From Arthrobacter globiformis (GTDB lineage Bacteria > Actinomycetota > Actinomycetes > Actinomycetales > Micrococcaceae): 64,000 nt of DNA. The DNA lies in the NCBI RefSeq assembly GCF_030815865.1, contig NZ_JAUSXI010000001.1:1860001-1924000 (forward strand), written 5' to 3'. Each line of letters starts with the position of its first letter. The first letter of the stretch is position 1. The position numbers and the translations under genes are program-made. Shown piece after piece: positions 61,343 to 64,000 of this stretch. Below the pieces are notes generated by a model. That model made no database searches. It saw only the letters and a list, made by a program, of their open reading frames with translations, and had not been told where the DNA came from.

Positions 61343-62764
61343 ATGACCGGAGCCACAAACGGGCACCTGCGGGAGATCACCCGTCGTACCGCCCTTGGTG
61401 CCCTCGGCGCGGGAATTATCGGAGCGACCGTGGCATCGTGGCCGCGTCTCTCCGGGACCGACATTCCAGGCCGCGGGGACAACAGCCTCAGCATCGCCAT
61501 CATGGGCACCGCCGCGGACGCCGCCGCCCGCCAGCGCGCCATCGACGCTTTCACCCGACTCCACCCGGAGATCAAGGTCAAGGTCCAGGCCATCCAGGCC
61601 GTGGATTGGAAAGACTTCTTCACCAAGATCCTCACTATGGTGGCCGCAGGGACACCACCGGACGTGGTCTACGTGGCCACCGAAGGCGCCCAGCTGTTCG
61701 CGGAAAAGCTCGCCCACCCGCTCGACGAGTACGTGCGCCGCGACGCCGCGGACATGGCCGAGTTCTTCGACGACGTCCACCCCAGCCTGGTTGAGGCCTT
61801 CATGTACAAGGGCAGCCTGTACCAGCTCCCCATGGACTGGAACGCGGCCAACATGTACTACAACACCACCGCATTCGCCCAGGCCGGACTGGAGCGCCCG
61901 GCGGATGACTGGACCCACGTGGACTTCCGCAACAGCCTCGCTGCCATGCGCAAGGCCCGCACCTCGGACTTCACGCCCTACTACTGGACCAACCGGCTCT
62001 TCGGCGGTGTGGTGCCGTGGCTCTACGCGAATGACACCAGCTTCCTGAAGGAAACCAGGTCCGCCGGCGGGGAGTGGCTCTGGGACGGCTTCTACGCCAA
62101 CGATCCCTCCCGAGGCCTCCGCTCAGGCGGATACCAATGGCTCGAGCCCAACGCCAACGACGACCGTGTGTTCGAGTCCTTCGATTACCTCCGCGGGCTG
62201 GTCAAGGACGGGCTCGGTGTCCGCCCGGAGGAAGGCGGCGGCAGCTCACTCGTGGGGCTATTCGCCTCCAACCGCATTGGCACCACGCCGGCCGGCGGCT
62301 ACTGGGTCCAGGGCCTGCACGAGGCCGGGATGGGCGAAAGTGATTTCGACGTCCAGTTCTTCCCGCGCTGGAAGACCCAGCGCCACCAGTTCGGCACCGC
62401 CGGCTACGCGATCATGAAGACCGCCAAAGACAAGGACGCCGCCTGGGAGTGGATCAAGTTCAGCTCCAGCCGTGAGGCGATGGAGCTGATCTTCCCGAAC
62501 CCGATCACCACGCCGGCGCGCCGCTCCATGGTCAACGAACAGCTCTATGCCGGCAAGGGACCCGCGCACTGGAAGGTCTTCTACGACACCCTGGACCGGT
62601 TCCCCACCTCCGGCCCCATTCCTGCACCACCGCAGCAGGCCGCCGTCGAAACGGCCCTGATGAAGAACGTATCGCTGGCTGTCAGCGGCGACGAGCGTCA
62701 GCTCAAGCAGGCCCTCGCCTCCATGCAGCGCGACCTTGAACTGGCCTTGAGGAGGCAGTCATGA
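61343..62764 (+). CDS. ABC transporter solute-binding protein, sugar type
   Basis: A 473-residue periplasm-side binding protein of family 1 (CUT1 sugars): SIAIMGTAADAAARQRAIDAFTRLHPEIKVKVQAI at the start of the mature domain, GTPPDVVYVATEGAQLFAEK near 105, and AWEWIKFSSSREAM near 372. The N-terminus has a twin-arginine segment (TRRTALGALGAGIIGATVA) but no lipobox Cys, unusual for a Gram-positive binding protein. AGGAAGGAAAATGAC precedes the ATG. Coupled to the permease by ATGA overlap. Sugar unknown. Confidence 0.9.
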   Translation: MTGATNGHLREITRRTALGALGAGIIGATVASWPRLSGTDIPGRGDNSLSIAIMGTAADAAARQRAIDAFTRLHPEIKVKVQAIQAVDWKDFFTKILTMVAAGTPPDVVYVATEGAQLFAEKLAHPLDEYVRRDAADMAEFFDDVHPSLVEAFMYKGSLYQLPMDWNAANMYYNTTAFAQAGLERPADDWTHVDFRNSLAAMRKARTSDFTPYYWTNRLFGGVVPWLYANDTSFLKETRSAGGEWLWDGFYANDPSRGLRSGGYQWLEPNANDDRVFESFDYLRGLVKDGLGVRPEEGGGSSLVGLFASNRIGTTPAGGYWVQGLHEAGMGESDFDVQFFPRWKTQRHQFGTAGYAIMKTAKDKDAAWEWIKFSSSREAMELIFPNPITTPARRSMVNEQLYAGKGPAHWKVFYDTLDRFPTSGPIPAPPQQAAVETALMKNVSLAVSGDERQLKQALASMQRDLELALRRQS

Positions 62765-63735
62765 GCACCACCACCCGCCGGCCGGCAGGGCAGTCCGGCA
62801 AGGGGGCAGCCGGCAAGGCGATGCCTGCCGCCACAGCCGGAAGAAACGCCACCGCCAAGTCACGGCAAGGCCAGCGCTGGCTGGCCTGGATCTTCCTGGC
62901 CCCCACCATCCTCGGAATGGGCCTGTTCACGCTGATCCCAATCGTGGCGTCCGTGGTCCTCGCATTCTTCCGCTGGGACATCATTTCGGCGCCCACTTTC
63001 GTGGGCTTCGACAACTTCTCCGAAGTCGTCCAGGACCCCACCGTCCGGGTGTCATTCCTGAACACCATCCTGTTTGTGGTGGTGGCCGTGGCCCTCCAGT
63101 TGGGTCTTGCCCTCGCGCTGGCCATCATGGTGCAGGAGAAAATGCCGTCCTGGTTGCGCGTGTTCTTCCGCTCGGCGTTCTTCTTCCCGCTGATCCTGTC
63201 CGCTGCGTCGGTTTCCATCTTCATGCGGTATCTCTTCAATGAACAGTTCGGCGTGGTCAACTGGTTCCTGTCCCTCGTAGGCATCCCCGCCGTCCCGTGG
63301 CTGACCACGCCAGGCGGGTCCGCCGCCGTCGTGATCCTGGTCTACGTGTGGCAGAACTTCGGGTTCTCCTTCCTGCTGTTCATCGGCGGCCTGGCCTCCA
63401 TTCCCGTGGAGACATACGAAGCGGCAGCGATCGACGGCGCCACCGGCTGGCGCAAGCACCTGCACGTGACGCTGCCCCTGCTCAGCCCCACCACGCTGGT
63501 GGCCTCGGTGATGGCCATCATCAGCGCCCTCCAGGTGTTCGACCAGCCCTACGTGCTGACCCGTGGCGGCCCCGGCGACTCCACACGCACCGCCGTCATG
63601 GTGATCTTCGAATCGGCCTTCCAGCGCCTCGAGTTCGGCCAGGCGTCCGCCATCGGCGTTCTACTCACTCTGATCATTATGGCCATCACGGCCGCGCAGT
63701 TCCGGCTCAGCAAACGATTCGTCTTCTACCAGTAA
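62761..63735 (+). CDS. ABC sugar transporter permease 1
   Basis: A 324-residue MalF-type permease. It has six TM helices with an Ala/Gly/Lys-rich N-terminus, and the EAA cytoplasmic loop in VETYEAAAIDGATGWRKHLHVTLPLLSPT near 218-246 (EAA-x3-G), the ATPase contact. It pairs with the permease that follows. No nucleotide-binding protein is within the window. Confidence 0.93.
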   Translation: MSTTTRRPAGQSGKGAAGKAMPAATAGRNATAKSRQGQRWLAWIFLAPTILGMGLFTLIPIVASVVLAFFRWDIISAPTFVGFDNFSEVVQDPTVRVSFLNTILFVVVAVALQLGLALALAIMVQEKMPSWLRVFFRSAFFFPLILSAASVSIFMRYLFNEQFGVVNWFLSLVGIPAVPWLTTPGGSAAVVILVYVWQNFGFSFLLFIGGLASIPVETYEAAAIDGATGWRKHLHVTLPLLSPTTLVASVMAIISALQVFDQPYVLTRGGPGDSTRTAVMVIFESAFQRLEFGQASAIGVLLTLIIMAITAAQFRLSKRFVFYQ

Positions 63736-63743
63736 GGCCAGCC

Positions 63744-64000
63744 ATGACAACCACAACAGACCACGGCCTGGCTGGGCATTCCCCCAGGCTTTCCGAAGGC
63801 CTCCCGGAAACGGCATCCAATCGTCGCAGGTTCAACTGGAACTTCGCCTTCCGCATCGTTCTGCTGCTGCTCGCGGCCGCCCTGACGCTGGGCCCGGTGC
63901 TGTGGACCCTGTCCACATCGTTGCGGTCGCCGTCGGAATCCTTCAAGCTGCCGCCGTCGTTCATCCCGTGGAATCCGGACTTCACGTCCTACGGTGAGGT
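63744..64000 (+). CDS. ABC sugar transporter permease 2, cut by window edge
   Basis: The first 85 residues of a MalG-type permease: a hydrophilic N-terminus, TM1 (FRIVLLLLAAALTLGPVLWTLSTSLRSPSE) and the FKLPPSFIPWNPDFTSYGEV region. The start of the family is clear; the rest, including the EAA loop, lies beyond the window. GGCCAGCC precedes the ATG, 8 nt after the permease 1 stop. Confidence 0.9.
   Translation, partial: MTTTTDHGLAGHSPRLSEGLPETASNRRRFNWNFAFRIVLLLLAAALTLGPVLWTLSTSLRSPSESFKLPPSFIPWNPDFTSYGE

Noticed and set aside
1..64000. CRISPR arrays, IS elements, attachment sites, rRNA genes
   Set aside because: No spaced direct repeats of CRISPR form, no transposase or integrase motifs and no rRNA sequence were seen on reading both strands.

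Overview
The window reads as the chromosome of a high-GC actinobacterium of the Arthrobacter/Pseudarthrobacter type (Micrococcaceae). The pointers are an actinobacterial SAM-IV riboswitch before metX, the gene order rpsB-tsf-pyrH-frr-cdsA, dusB-dgt-dnaG next to tRNA-Asn, a dimeric-type glycyl-tRNA synthetase, frequent GTG starts and very GC-rich codon use. Genus is inferred from gene content, not measured. No transposase, integrase, phage module or CRISPR array is visible, so this is mostly ordinary core and catabolic chromosome.

Layout. 1-2.3 kb: a truncated VOC gene, then a methionine locus where a broken SAM-IV riboswitch is joined to the last ~60 codons of metY, followed by an intact SAM-IV riboswitch and metX. 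2.3-8.7 kb: a carboxylate/valine-type catabolic block (MHS transporter, zinc alcohol dehydrogenase, LysR regulator, 3-hydroxyisobutyrate dehydrogenase, methylmalonate-semialdehyde dehydrogenase) in which two promoters share the palindrome ATGTGCA-N4-TGCACAT. 8.8-24.4 kb: small hydrolases, a DUF606 transporter, glyS, plsC, YibE/F, dusB, dgt, dnaG and a DUF1295 relic. 24.5-31.1 kb: duplicated tRNA-Asn genes, an MFS pump with an overprinted tail, a phospholipid/glycosyltransferase cluster and a CAU tRNA. 31.1-38.3 kb: a glutaryl-CoA-dehydrogenase-like enzyme, an M23 protein, the translation operon and a DivIVA-repeat protein. 38.4-44.4 kb: two sodium:solute symporters around a LytS/LytR-type two-component system. 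44.5-46.2 kb: small membrane proteins.

46.4-59.6 kb is a branched-chain amino acid degradation region: a divergent Lrp regulator and the bkd E1alpha-E1beta-E2 operon, then a divergent TetR regulator and the leucine operon (biotin-dependent carboxylase beta and alpha, acyl-CoA dehydrogenase, 3-oxoacid CoA-transferase A and B, MaoC protein, CoA lyase). With mmsB/mmsA at 6-8.6 kb this covers much of the route from branched 2-oxoacids to acetyl-CoA, acetoacetate and propionyl-CoA. The window ends in a LacI-type-controlled sugar ABC transporter operon cut by the edge.

The most interesting signals are small and regulatory or decay-related: the metY deletion that also took the 3' part of its riboswitch; four 16-bp GTTAC-N6-(G/C)TAAC palindromes in three promoters; the ATGTGCA palindrome shared by two catabolic promoters; CRP/GlxR-like boxes before bkd and actP; a dispersed palindromic repeat that became protein in the E2 linker and in the MaoC N-terminus; a 3' frameshift in the CoA lyase; and a glycine-zipper mini-gene overlapping an MFS tail. 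I do not see a convincing new multi-gene system.
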